NCBI RefSeq assembly: GCF_003336675.1
Contig: NZ_QPII01000022.1
Coordinates: 1 to 62,083 of the forward strand
Length of the DNA: 62,083 nt
Reading direction: 5' to 3'
Origin: Billgrantia montanilacus
GTDB lineage: Bacteria > Pseudomonadota > Gammaproteobacteria > Pseudomonadales > Halomonadaceae
Shown here piece after piece: positions 39,217-47,467 of the stretch. Below the pieces are notes generated by a model. That model was not told the origin of the DNA. It worked only from the letters and a program-made list of their open reading frames with translations, and did not search any database. Made by a program: the position numbers and the translations under genes. The stretch's first letter is position 1; every line of letters starts with the position of its first letter.

Positions 39217-40581
39217 ATGCCCGACACGATCTCCAGCACCGTTTCACCCCTGGGCAGCCTGGAAGTGCTTTCCCAGCATGAAGTGAACCGACTGCGCGAC
39301 ACCTCCAAGGCCGGCCTGCACGACCTGCTGCGCCGTTGCGCCCTGGCGGTGCTCAGTTCCGGCAACATGACCGACGACAGCCTGGTGCTGATGGAGACCT
39401 ATCACGACTTCGATATCGAAGTGATCCAGCAGGACCGGGGCATCCGGCTCAAGGTCACCAACGCCCCTGCCCAGGCCTTCGTCGACGGCAAGATGATCCG
39501 CGGTATCCGCGGGCACCTCTCCTCGGTGCTGCGCGACATCGTCTACGTCTACAACGAGATCCAGCATCATTCGCGCTTCGACCTCACCACGGCCGAAGGC
39601 ACCACCAACGCCGTGTTTCACATTCTGCGCAAGGCCGGGACCATGAAACCCGGGCGGGATCCCGGCATCGTGGTGTGCTGGGGCGGGCACTCCATCGCCC
39701 GTGAAGAGTACGAGTACACCAAGGACGTTGGCTACCACCTGGGGCTGCGCGAACTCGATATCTGTACCGGCTGCGGCCCTGGCGCAATGAAGGGGCCAAT
39801 GAAGGGGGCCAATCTGGCCCATGCCAAGCAGCGTATCCATGACGGGCGCTACCTGGGCATCTCCGAGCCAGGCATCATTGCCGCCGAAGCCCCCAACCCA
39901 CTGGTCAACGAACTGGTGGTCATGCCTGACATCGAGAAGCGCCTGGAAGCTTTCATTCGCCTCGGCCACGGCATCGTTGTCTTCCCTGGCGGCGTGGGTA
40001 CCGCGGAGGAGATCCTCTATCTGCTCGGCATCCTGCTCCATCCCGACAATGCCGACATGAAGATGCCGGTCATCTTCACAGGACCGGCCAGCGCCAAGGA
40101 CTACTTCGCGCGCATCGACGAATTCCTGGTCTATACCCTGGGTGAGCAGGTCCGGGCCAAGTATCGCATCATCGTCGACGACCCCATCGAGGTGGCCCGT
40201 ACCATGCGCAAGGGAATCGACGCGGTCACCGATTTCCGCCGCGAGCATCAAGACGCCTTTCACTACAACTGGCGCCTGACCGTTGCCCGTGACTTCCAGG
40301 AAACCTTTGAGCCGACGCACGAAGCCATGGGCAGCCTCGCCCTTCACCGGAACCAACCGGTCCATGAACTGGCCGCTAACCTGCGTCGCGCGTTCTCCGG
40401 CATCGTCGCCGGCAACGTCAAGGAGAACGGCATTCGCGCCATCGAGGCGAAAGGCCCCTTCTCCCTGCACGCAGAACCGGAACTGATGCGGCGGCTTGAC
40501 GCACTGCTGGGCTCCTTTGTTACACAGGGCCGCATGAAGCTACCGGGTCGCGAGTATGTGCCCTGCTATCAGCTGGTGTAG
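39217..40581 (+). CDS. ppnN: Nucleotide 5'-monophosphate nucleosidase PpnN
   Basis: This LOG-family enzyme (formerly YgdH) cleaves the N-glycosidic bond of nucleoside monophosphates to base and ribose 5-phosphate; the Escherichia coli enzyme is bound and regulated by (p)ppGpp. The 454 residues equal the E. coli length. The family motif PGGVGTAEEI lies near residue 255, preceded by GCGPGAMKGPMKGA. AAGGA precedes the ATG at 39217. A repeat cluster follows. Confidence 0.93.
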   Translation: MPDTISSTVSPLGSLEVLSQHEVNRLRDTSKAGLHDLLRRCALAVLSSGNMTDDSLVLMETYHDFDIEVIQQDRGIRLKVTNAPAQAFVDGKMIRGIRGHLSSVLRDIVYVYNEIQHHSRFDLTTAEGTTNAVFHILRKAGTMKPGRDPGIVVCWGGHSIAREEYEYTKDVGYHLGLRELDICTGCGPGAMKGPMKGANLAHAKQRIHDGRYLGISEPGIIAAEAPNPLVNELVVMPDIEKRLEAFIRLGHGIVVFPGGVGTAEEILYLLGILLHPDNADMKMPVIFTGPASAKDYFARIDEFLVYTLGEQVRAKYRIIVDDPIEVARTMRKGIDAVTDFRREHQDAFHYNWRLTVARDFQETFEPTHEAMGSLALHRNQPVHELAANLRRAFSGIVAGNVKENGIRAIEAKGPFSLHAEPELMRRLDALLGSFVTQGRMKLPGREYVPCYQLV

Positions 40582-40635
40582 CGTCAAGAAGGACCAAGAA
40601 CGGCAACACCGCCGTGGTAGGAAAAAACAGCTGTA

Positions 40636-40876
40636 GGAGCGCTCGGTTCGGCGTTCCGACTCCGCATCGCGACTGGCGCCGATAGGCGCCCGGCGGAGGC
40701 TGCCGGCGCTGGCGGTAATCGCCAGCATTGGTGACACCGCCGGGAGGCCTTCGGCCTCCAGTCGTGAGCTAAAGCTTCCTCCAACAACGGTGTGGCACCG
40801 TCGGTGGAAAGAAACGTTGTTGGAGCGCTCGGTTCGGCGTTCCGACTCCGCATCGCGACTGGCGCCGTCAGGCGCC
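40636..40876 (+). repeat. REP-type repeat cluster after ppnN
   Basis: A 55-base unit at 40636-40690 recurs at 40822-40876 with two mismatches, both in the hairpin loop. Each ends with TCGCGACTGGCGCC, a four-base loop and GGCGCC. An inverted relative at 40743-40767, GGAGGCC TTC GGCCTCC followed by AGTCGTGA, reads TCACGACTGG on the other strand. Flanking TGTAGGAGC/TTGTTGGAGC and TCCAACAA pieces pair with it. The layout is that of REP/BIME elements. Confidence 0.75.
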
Positions 40877-40943
40877 TCGGCGGAGGCCACCAACGCTGTC
40901 AGAAACTGCCAGCCCCCAGCGGAGTCATTGCTGTCTACGACGC

Positions 40944-41315
40944 CTACCTGGCTGCCACCGGGCGCCACCACAGCCACAGGACATGCAGCAGCAGCCCAGC
41001 CGTGGTGGCGTGAGCGATAAACAGCTGCCAGCTGATCCAGTCAGTCATCAGGGTGTGCCAGGCGCCCATCAGCCCCAGGCCTGCGAGCAGCGAGGCGCCA
41101 AACCGCTTGAGCAACATCGGCAGGCGATGGCGCTCGCTCGCTTCCAGCATGCGCCAGTGCACCGCCGCGACGGCCGCAACGGCGAGCAGTGCGAGGGTGA
41201 TCATGGTCAGGCGGTTGTCGTGCCCTCCCGCCAGGTAGCGCGGTATGGTGGAGAGCATAAGCAGCAGCAGGCCCAGCATGATGCTCAACCGCTCCGCTGT
41301 CGGCGTGGCGTTCAT
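40944..41315 (-). CDS. Small membrane protein of about four helices
   Basis: The 123-residue protein has four hydrophobic segments (starting at LSIMLGLLLLMLSTIPR, LTMITLALLAVAAVAAV, FGASLLAGLGLMGAW and LFIAHATTAGLLLHVLWLWW). I do not recognise the family. Its ATG overlaps the stop of the flavodoxin gene upstream (TGATG), so they are translated together. Histidines in helices are few, so heme binding is not implied. Function unknown. Confidence 0.7.
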   Translation of the reverse strand: MNATPTAERLSIMLGLLLLMLSTIPRYLAGGHDNRLTMITLALLAVAAVAAVHWRMLEASERHRLPMLLKRFGASLLAGLGLMGAWHTLMTDWISWQLFIAHATTAGLLLHVLWLWWRPVAAR

Positions 41316-41779
41316 CAGGCCACCTTCAACTGCTGGGCATCGATCCACTCTTCCACCCAAGGGATCGCCGCATCATCGGCCATGAAGGTTTCCATGGCAT
41401 CAACCTCCAGCCGATCCCCCAGGCGAGTGGCTCCCAGCCCCTGCAGCATGTCGTCCAACTGGCGCCCGGCGCCGCAGAAGGTGTCCCCGTAGGAGCTGTC
41501 GCCCAGCGCAATCACGCCGTAACGCAGATCCGAAAGCGCGGGACTCTGCTCATCGAGGCCACGGGCGAAGGGCACGAAGTTGCCGGGGAAGTCACCGCTA
41601 CCGGTGGTGGATACGCAGAACAGCGCAAGATCGGTGGGGGAATCGGTCAAGTCAGACACGGTCGGCTGTTCGAGGATATCTACCTCGTAGCCGGCCGACT
41701 CGAATAGCGGCTTGACCTGTTCGGCGACATCGAGCGCGCCACCATACATGGTTCCAACAAGGATCTTCAGCATTGGCAT
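41315..41779 (-). CDS. MioC-like flavodoxin
   Basis: This small FMN electron carrier has up to 154 residues. The phosphate loop is GTMYGGALDVAE near the N terminus, then VSTTGSGDFPGNF and ALGDSSYGDTFCGAG around the flavin. The size and motif wording match MioC-type and other short flavodoxins. The start may be 41779 or the ATG two codons inside (41773). Its gene is directly upstream of a small membrane protein gene with overlapping codons. Confidence 0.88.
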   Translation of the reverse strand: MPMLKILVGTMYGGALDVAEQVKPLFESAGYEVDILEQPTVSDLTDSPTDLALFCVSTTGSGDFPGNFVPFARGLDEQSPALSDLRYGVIALGDSSYGDTFCGAGRQLDDMLQGLGATRLGDRLEVDAMETFMADDAAIPWVEEWIDAQQLKVA

Positions 41780-41888
41780 GTCGAGGGTATACCTGAGTAT
41801 TTTGGTCGGATATTAACATGGCGATGGACGGCATGCAGCCCGGGGAATGTCCGAGTATAATGCTCGGACTTTATGTCAAGGAGGCGAC

Positions 41889-42098
41889 ATGCTGCAGACC
41901 TTCGAAGCCTGGATCACACCGATCATGATCGGTGGGCTGGTACTTTTCATGAGCTTCATCATCTGGGACCTGGCCAAGAAATCCCAGGCCGGAAAATTCG
42001 GCACCATCATGCTTTTCGTTGTGCTGGGCGCCGGCATTCTCGGTTATCTACTGAAAGTCGTCATTACCTGGCTGATCGAACGCGGCGGCGGTGTCTGA
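41889..42098 (+). CDS. DUF2788 small membrane protein
   Basis: The 69-residue protein has two hydrophobic helices (IMIGGLVLFMSFIIWDLA and FGTIMLFVVLGAGILGYLL) joined by a charged KKSQAGK loop, the pattern of DUF2788. A strong AAGGAGG precedes the ATG. Function is unknown. It is followed by a hairpin terminator that may also serve the convergent ihfA operon. Confidence 0.8.
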   Translation: MLQTFEAWITPIMIGGLVLFMSFIIWDLAKKSQAGKFGTIMLFVVLGAGILGYLLKVVITWLIERGGGV

Positions 42099-42112
42099 AA
42101 AAGTCGAGGGCC

Positions 42113-42144
42113 GACGATGCCGCCCACCAGCGGGTGGCATCGTC
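42113..42144. terminator. Terminator between DUF2788 and ihfA
   Basis: GACGATGCC and GGCATCGTC pair, extended by an inner CCC/GGG step; TTTTT follows on the plus strand at about 42152. It lies between convergent genes. Confidence 0.65.
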
Positions 42145-42204
42145 TCGCCAATTTTTGCCTTGTCTGACCTTCGCTCGCCGACTTTTCTGGCAATGCCGGG
42201 CACC

Positions 42205-42510
42205 TCAGCTGGGCAGCGGCCCCTCGAAGCACTCGACCTGGCTCTTCAGCTTCTGACCAGGTCGGAAGGTCACCACACGCCGAGCCGAAATGGGGATCTC
42301 CTCGCCGGTCTTGGGGTTTCGCCCCGGACGTTCCCGCTTGTCTCGCAGGTCGAAGTTACCGAAACCGGACAGCTTGACCTGTTCGTTTTCACGCAGGCAG
42401 GCCCGAATTTCCTCGAAGAAAGCCTCCACCATCGACTTGGCTTCCCGCTTGGTCAGCCCCAACTCGGCATGAAGGTGTTCGGCCAGTTCCGCCTTGGTCA
42501 ACGCTCCCAT
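42205..42510 (-). CDS. ihfA: Integration host factor alpha subunit
   Basis: IHF alpha, a DNA-bending protein, has 101 residues. It contains LTKAELAEHLHAELGLTKREAK, split here as TKAELAEHL and LTKREAKSMVEAFF, and the DNA-contacting arm GRNPKTGEEIPI. It is last in the minus-strand thrS-infC-rpmI-rplT-pheST-ihfA operon, 102 bases after pheT, as in many gammaproteobacteria. Confidence 0.95.
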   Translation of the reverse strand: MGALTKAELAEHLHAELGLTKREAKSMVEAFFEEIRACLRENEQVKLSGFGNFDLRDKRERPGRNPKTGEEIPISARRVVTFRPGQKLKSQVECFEGPLPS

Positions 42511-42612
42511 GTCTACTCCTTCAGAGTGGCGGTCCAGCCCGCCGCCGGTTTTACAGCATCGTCTGCGTCCGATAGCCTGGCGGAGTTCCCCTTCCGATGA
42601 CGACCGAAAATG

Positions 42613-44994
42613 TCATCCGCGCAGTTCGGCTCCCAGGTGCTGATGCGATTCGGCGACAATGGCATCGACCAACTGATTGATTTCCTCGTCATTCAGCGTG
42701 CGCGAAGGATGCTGCCAGGTCAAGCCCAAGGCAACGCTCTTGTACCCTTCTGTAACGCCCTTGCCCTGATAGACATCGAAAAGTCGCAGCTCCTCGAGCC
42801 ACTGGCCGGCCTTTTTCCGCACACAGTCGAGCAGCGACTGTACCGCTTGATCCTCCTCGACCATGAACGCCAGGTCTCGCCGCACTTCCGGGTAGCGGGA
42901 AAGCGGCACGAAGGACGGGAGTACGCCATGAGTCAGGGCATCCTGCCTGACCTCGAAGAGAAGCGCATCGGCCTTGATGCCCAATGCGGCCTTGACCCCT
43001 GGATGCAAGGCACCGATCCAGCCGACTGCCTCCCCGCGATAGAGGATGCGCGCGCTCTGCCCCGGATGTAGCGAGGGGTGCTCACCGGGCTCGAAGCGCC
43101 AGGCATCCGCCTCCCCGCCCATGGCAATCAGGCTTTCCAGGTCACCCTTGATGTCGAAAAAATCCACCTTGTCACGACCACCAGTCCAGCCTTCCGGCTC
43201 GCGGGAACCGCAGGCCAGCGCGCCAATCATTGGCGTCTGCTGAAGATCGTCCAGATCCCCACGGAACACCAGGCCCGCCTCGAACAAGCGCACACGGTTC
43301 TGCTGTCGATTCAGGTTATGTTCCAGCGCTCGGACCAGCCCCGGGAATAGGCTCGCCCGCATGACCGAGAGATCGCTGGAGATGGGGTTGGCCAACCGGG
43401 GCGATACCGCATCGGGCAACAACGCCTGCTGAAGGTCAGGAGCGACAAAGCTGTAGGTCACCGCTTCCTGATAACCCCGCGCCACCATCTGCCGACGCAG
43501 GCGCCACAGTGGCGTTCGCGCCTCATGGTCCGGGCGCAGCGCAAGCCGTGCGGAAGGACGACGTACCGGAAGCTGGTTGTAGCCGTGAATCCGCGCAATT
43601 TCCTCGATCAAGTCCTCTTCGATGGAAATATCGAAACGCCAACTTGGCACCCTCGCCTTCCAACCGGAGGCGGTGGTATCGACCACCATACCCAGCCGCT
43701 GAAGTATCTCGGTCACCTCCTCGCCCGGCAGCTGCTTGACCAGCGCCTGCTCGAGGCGTGCAGCGCGCAGCGTCACTTCACGTTCGGCGGGCAGCTGCGC
43801 CTGGCTCGTCGCGTCGACCAGCGGGCCCGGCTCACCCCCGGTGATCTGCAGCAGCAGGGCCGTGGCCCGCTCGATGGCGTCCTCCGTCAATTGGGGGTCA
43901 ACGCCTCGCTCGAAGCGATGCGACGCATCGGTATGCAGGCCATAGGCGCGCGCCTGGCCCGCCACGGCCAGCGGCGAGAAGTAGGCAGCCTCAAGGAAGA
44001 TATCCTGTGTCGCCGCACTGACGCCCGAGTCCTCCCCCCCCATCACCCCGGCAATGGCCAGCGGGCCGCGCTCATCGGCGATCACCAGCGTCGATGCACT
44101 CAAGGTGATCTCCTGCCCATCGAGCAGTACCAGTCGCTCGCCTTCTCGGGCCAGGCGCACGACCACGCCGTCATGCAGGTTGGCACGGTCGAAGGCATGC
44201 AGGGGCTGGCCCAGCTCGAGCATCACGTAGTTGGTGATGTCGACCACCGGGTCGATGGAACGTACGCCACTGCGGCGAAGCCGCTCGACCATCCAAAGCG
44301 GCGTTGCGGCCGCCACGTCGACGCCCTTGATCAGGCGCCCGATATAGCGCGGGCAACGCTCCACGTCTTCGACACGAACCGGAAAGGTCTCGTCATGCGT
44401 CGCCAGCACAGGCGTCACGTCCGGCGATATCACCGGCAGCCGGTTGAGTACGCCGACCTCCCGGGCCAGCCCCTTGAGGCTCAGGCAGTCACCGCGATTG
44501 GGTGTCAGGTCCACTTCGATGGTGTTGTCGTCGAGGCCCATCCAGGCACGGAAGTCCTCCCCCGCCGGCGCCTCCAGCGGCAGCTCGAGAATACCCGGCG
44601 AAGTCTCCTCCTCCAGGCCCAGCTCCGAGGCGGAGCAGATCATGCCGCAGGACGCCACGCCGCGAAGCTTGGCCTTACGGATATTGAAGTCGCCGGGCAG
44701 CACGGCACCGACGCGGGCGAAGGGCACCTTCTGGCCGACTACCACATTCGCTGCGCCGCAGACCACCTGAACCGGCTCCCCACTGCCATCGATGACCTGG
44801 CAGACATTGAGCTTGTCGGCATCAGGATGCGGCGCCTTGCCCACCACCTCGGCGATGACCACGCCACTGAAGAGCGCCGCCACCGGCTCGATGGCATCCA
44901 CTTCAAGCCCGGCCATGGTGATCTGGTCGGCCAGCGCCTGAGCGCCCAGCTGCGGCGAGACCCACTCACGCAGCCACTGTTCGGAAAATTTCAT
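42613..44994 (-). CDS. pheT: Phenylalanyl-tRNA synthetase beta subunit
   Basis: PheT is the beta chain of the class II alpha2-beta2 PheRS and carries the editing and tRNA-binding domains. It has 793 residues, the standard length. It starts MKFSEQWLREWVSP and includes a tRNA-binding (EMAP-like) domain near residues 40-150 (VVGKAPHPDADKLNVCQV) and a C-terminal anticodon-binding FDX-ACB domain (PSRTLNDEEINQLV). The frame runs further upstream, but the ATG at 44994 fits the family start. It follows pheS with a 55-base gap. Confidence 0.95.
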   Translation of the reverse strand: MKFSEQWLREWVSPQLGAQALADQITMAGLEVDAIEPVAALFSGVVIAEVVGKAPHPDADKLNVCQVIDGSGEPVQVVCGAANVVVGQKVPFARVGAVLPGDFNIRKAKLRGVASCGMICSASELGLEEETSPGILELPLEAPAGEDFRAWMGLDDNTIEVDLTPNRGDCLSLKGLAREVGVLNRLPVISPDVTPVLATHDETFPVRVEDVERCPRYIGRLIKGVDVAAATPLWMVERLRRSGVRSIDPVVDITNYVMLELGQPLHAFDRANLHDGVVVRLAREGERLVLLDGQEITLSASTLVIADERGPLAIAGVMGGEDSGVSAATQDIFLEAAYFSPLAVAGQARAYGLHTDASHRFERGVDPQLTEDAIERATALLLQITGGEPGPLVDATSQAQLPAEREVTLRAARLEQALVKQLPGEEVTEILQRLGMVVDTTASGWKARVPSWRFDISIEEDLIEEIARIHGYNQLPVRRPSARLALRPDHEARTPLWRLRRQMVARGYQEAVTYSFVAPDLQQALLPDAVSPRLANPISSDLSVMRASLFPGLVRALEHNLNRQQNRVRLFEAGLVFRGDLDDLQQTPMIGALACGSREPEGWTGGRDKVDFFDIKGDLESLIAMGGEADAWRFEPGEHPSLHPGQSARILYRGEAVGWIGALHPGVKAALGIKADALLFEVRQDALTHGVLPSFVPLSRYPEVRRDLAFMVEEDQAVQSLLDCVRKKAGQWLEELRLFDVYQGKGVTEGYKSVALGLTWQHPSRTLNDEEINQLVDAIVAESHQHLGAELRG

Positions 44995-45049
44995 AACTAA
45001 TCCCGTGTTCTGCCGAAGTTCATGTAACAGTTCATGTAACGCCGCCCGA

Positions 45050-46069
45050 TCAGGCGAACTGGCGCAGGAAGCGCAGATCGTTGTCGAAGAACAGCCGCAG
45101 GTCATTGACACCGTAGCGCAGCATCGCCAGGCGCTCGGCGCCCATGCCGAAGGCGAAGCCCTTGTACCGCTCCGAGTCGATGCCCGAATGGCGGAACACT
45201 TCCGGATGCACCATGCCGCACCCCATCACCTCCAGCCAGCCGCTCTGGGAGCAGACGCGACAGCCCTCACCGCTGCACATCACGCACTGGATATCGACCT
45301 CGGCGGAAGGTTCGGTGAAGGGAAAATAGGAAGGACGGAAGCGCACCGAGAGATCATCCCGCTCGAAGAAGGCCTGCAGGAAGTCCTCGATGGTGCCCTT
45401 GAGATCGGCAAAACTCACATCCTCGTCGACCAACAGTCCTTCCACCTGGTGGAACATGGGCGTGTGCGTCAGGTCGGAGTCGCTACGATAGACCCGCCCC
45501 GGGCAGACGATGCGAATCGGTGGCGCCTGCTCCTTCATGGTGCGCACCTGAACCGGCGACGTATGCGTACGCAGCAGCCGGGTGGCATCGAAATAGAAGG
45601 TATCGGCCATGCCCCGCGCAGGATGGTGAGCGGGAATATTGAGCGCTTCGAAGTTGTGGTAGTCGTCCTCGATTTCCGGCCCCACGGCAACGTCATAGCC
45701 GATCCGGGTGAAGAGCCCTTCGATGCGCTCCAGGGTGAGCGTCACGGGATGCAGGCCACCGCTGGGCTGGCCACGGCCGGGCAGCGTCACGTCGATGCGC
45801 TCTGCGGCCAGCTGAGCCTCCAGTGCCGCCCTGGACAAGGCCTGCCGACGCTCGTCGAGCTCCTGGGCCAGCGCCTGCTTGGCCTGGTTGATACGTTCGC
45901 CTGCCGCGGGACGCTCGTCGGCCGGCAGCTTGCCCAGCCCCTTGAGCTGAGCGGTAATCTCGCCTTTCTTGCCGAGATAGCGCACGCGCAGCTCATCGAG
46001 CGCCACGATGTTGTCGGCGGCCTGGATGGCTTGACGGGCCTCGGTGACCAGTGTGGGTAGATGGTCCAT
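45050..46069 (-). CDS. pheS: Phenylalanyl-tRNA synthetase alpha subunit
   Basis: PheS is the catalytic alpha subunit of PheRS. The 339 residues have the N-terminal coiled coil and the class II motifs (HPVTLTLERIEGLFTRIGYD, split here as HPVTLTLERIEGLF and HTSPVQVRTM), plus the Phe pocket near FGMGAERLAMLRYG. GGAG lies nine bases before the ATG. A strong terminator lies between rplT and this gene and may act as an attenuator. Confidence 0.95.
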   Translation of the reverse strand: MDHLPTLVTEARQAIQAADNIVALDELRVRYLGKKGEITAQLKGLGKLPADERPAAGERINQAKQALAQELDERRQALSRAALEAQLAAERIDVTLPGRGQPSGGLHPVTLTLERIEGLFTRIGYDVAVGPEIEDDYHNFEALNIPAHHPARGMADTFYFDATRLLRTHTSPVQVRTMKEQAPPIRIVCPGRVYRSDSDLTHTPMFHQVEGLLVDEDVSFADLKGTIEDFLQAFFERDDLSVRFRPSYFPFTEPSAEVDIQCVMCSGEGCRVCSQSGWLEVMGCGMVHPEVFRHSGIDSERYKGFAFGMGAERLAMLRYGVNDLRLFFDNDLRFLRQFA

Positions 46070-46125
46070 CCGTTGAGCTCCGAAATCGTTGATCTTGACT
46101 GAAAAAACGTCGAGTTTCGATCGAC

Positions 46126-46160
46126 AAAAAAACAGGGGAAGAGCGGCTGCTCTTCCCCTG
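46126..46160 (-). terminator. Rho-independent terminator/possible attenuator upstream of pheST
   Basis: On the minus strand CAGGGGAAGAGC and GCTCTTCCCCTG pair perfectly around four bases and are followed by seven T residues. It sits between rplT and pheS, where Escherichia coli has the pheM leader and attenuator. I find no clear phenylalanine-rich leader peptide with its own start and stop. Confidence 0.75.
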
Positions 46161-46221
46161 CGACGGTCTGGCGTTGAAGGAGACCGGCCAACGCCGGCCC
46201 GACGCCATCGGTCGGAATCGC

Positions 46222-46575
46222 TTACTGGGCAGCCTTGGCCTTCTCGACGATGGCAGCAAAGGCGGCCTTCTCGTGAACAGCCAGATCGGCCAGCACCTTG
46301 CGGTCGATCTCGATACCGGCCTTCTTCAGGCCACCGACGAAACGGCTATAGGACATGCCGTGCTGACGGGCGCCGGCGTTGATACGCTGGATCCACAGGG
46401 CACGGAACTGACGCTTGCGGTTGCGACGGTCACGATAGGCATACTGGCCTGCCTTGATGACAGCCTGCTTGGCCACGCGAAAAACGCGTGAACGGGCGCC
46501 ATAGTAGCCCTTGGCCAGCTTCAATACTTTCTTGTGACGACGACGAGCGACGACACCACGCTTGACACGAGTCAT
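46222..46575 (-). CDS. rplT: 50S ribosomal protein L20
   Basis: L20 is needed for early 50S assembly and also represses its own operon. The 117 residues start MTRVKRGVVARRRHKKVLK and contain YRDRRNRKRQFRALWIQRIN, given here as YRDRRNRKRQF and LWIQRINAGARQHGMSYS, typical of L20. It follows rpmI by 37 bases in the IF3-L35-L20 operon. Confidence 0.97.
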   Translation of the reverse strand: MTRVKRGVVARRRHKKVLKLAKGYYGARSRVFRVAKQAVIKAGQYAYRDRRNRKRQFRALWIQRINAGARQHGMSYSRFVGGLKKAGIEIDRKVLADLAVHEKAAFAAIVEKAKAAQ

Positions 46576-46612
46576 AGCTTTCTCCTGACGTTAAAAAAGA
46601 ACAAGCAGAGGC

Positions 46613-46807
46613 TTACAGGTTCGGCAGCATGCGCTGAACGAGGGCCTTGTCGGCGTCGTGGATAAGCTTCGTACCACGCAGGTGACGCTTACGCTTGGTC
46701 GACTTCTTGGTCAGGATGTGGCTACGGTACGACTGCTTGTGCTTGAAGCCATTGGCAGTCTTCTTGAAGCGCTTGGCAGCGCCACTGTTGGTCTTGATCT
46801 TCGGCAT
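46613..46807 (-). CDS. rpmI: 50S ribosomal protein L35
   Basis: The 64-residue basic protein starts MPKIKTNSGAAKRFKKT and ends with DKALVQRMLPN, characteristic of L35. It sits between infC and rplT. A short hairpin lies upstream in the infC-rpmI gap. Confidence 0.97.
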   Translation of the reverse strand: MPKIKTNSGAAKRFKKTANGFKHKQSYRSHILTKKSTKRKRHLRGTKLIHDADKALVQRMLPNL

Positions 46808-46849
46808 GAGGAAATTCTCCGCTCGAGTTTTTTAGATAATCCGTGGCCT

Positions 46850-46873
46850 ATGGTCGGCTTTGACGCCGACCAT
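46850..46873 (-). other. Hairpin in the infC-rpmI gap
   Basis: ATGGTCGGC and GCCGACCAT pair around six bases in the 86-base gap. On the minus strand no T-run follows directly, so it is not an obvious terminator. It could be part of an L20-responsive translational control region upstream of rpmI, as known in Escherichia coli, but the match is not shown. Confidence 0.35.
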
Positions 46874-46893
46874 CCGTTTGACTGGCCGTCGGA

Positions 46894-47433
46894 TCACTTC
46901 TTCTTGGGGGCAATGATCATGATCATCTGGCGCCCTTCCATCTTGGGGAAGGCCTCCACGGTCCCGATCTCCTCGAGATCCGCAGCGATCCGTTCCATCA
47001 GCTTGCGGCCGATGTCCTGGTGCGCCATTTCACGGCCGCGAAAACGCAGCGTGACCTTGCCCTTGTCGCCACCTTCGAGGAAACGAGTCAGGTTTTTCAG
47101 CTTGACCTGATAATCGCCCTCGTCGGTGCCAGGCCGGAATTTCACTTCCTTGACCTGTATCTGCTTCGTCTTCTTCTTCTGAGCGGCCTTCTGCTTCTTC
47201 TGCTCAAAGACGAATTTGCCGTAATCCATGATCTTGCAGACGATGGGGTCGGCATTGGAAATCTGGACGAGGTCCAAACCGGCCGCTTCGGCTCGCTCCA
47301 GTGCTTCACTGGTGGGCACGACGCCCAGCTGCTCGCCGTCGCTGTCGATCAGGCGTACCTGATCCTCGGTAATACGCTCGTTCATTGGGGGGCGCTTGTC
47401 CTGAGGACGTCCGCGCTGGCTGCTTCGCTTGAT
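46894..47433 (-). CDS. infC: Translation initiation factor IF-3, with an apparent AUC start
   Basis: IF-3 checks initiation codons and keeps 30S subunits free. The coding region runs from KRSSQRGRPQDKRPPMNERI through IMDYGKFVFEQKKQK to the stop, giving 179 residues if it starts at the ATC at 47431-47433. GGAG lies about eight bases upstream, and the start is 34 bases after the thrS stop. No in-frame ATG or GTG fits upstream; the next ATG (MNERI) would shorten the family N terminus. A rare start codon is the rule for infC because IF-3 represses its own synthesis through it. Confidence 0.9.
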   Translation of the reverse strand: MKRSSQRGRPQDKRPPMNERITEDQVRLIDSDGEQLGVVPTSEALERAEAAGLDLVQISNADPIVCKIMDYGKFVFEQKKQKAAQKKKTKQIQVKEVKFRPGTDEGDYQVKLKNLTRFLEGGDKGKVTLRFRGREMAHQDIGRKLMERIAADLEEIGTVEAFPKMEGRQMIMIIAPKKK

Positions 47434-47467
47434 CGTTCCGTCTCCGTTCCGGTAATTGACAGTGTCG

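Noticed and set aside
46161..46221. PheM-like leader peptide before pheS
   Set aside because: No short open frame with a ribosome binding site, several Phe codons and a stop before the hairpin.
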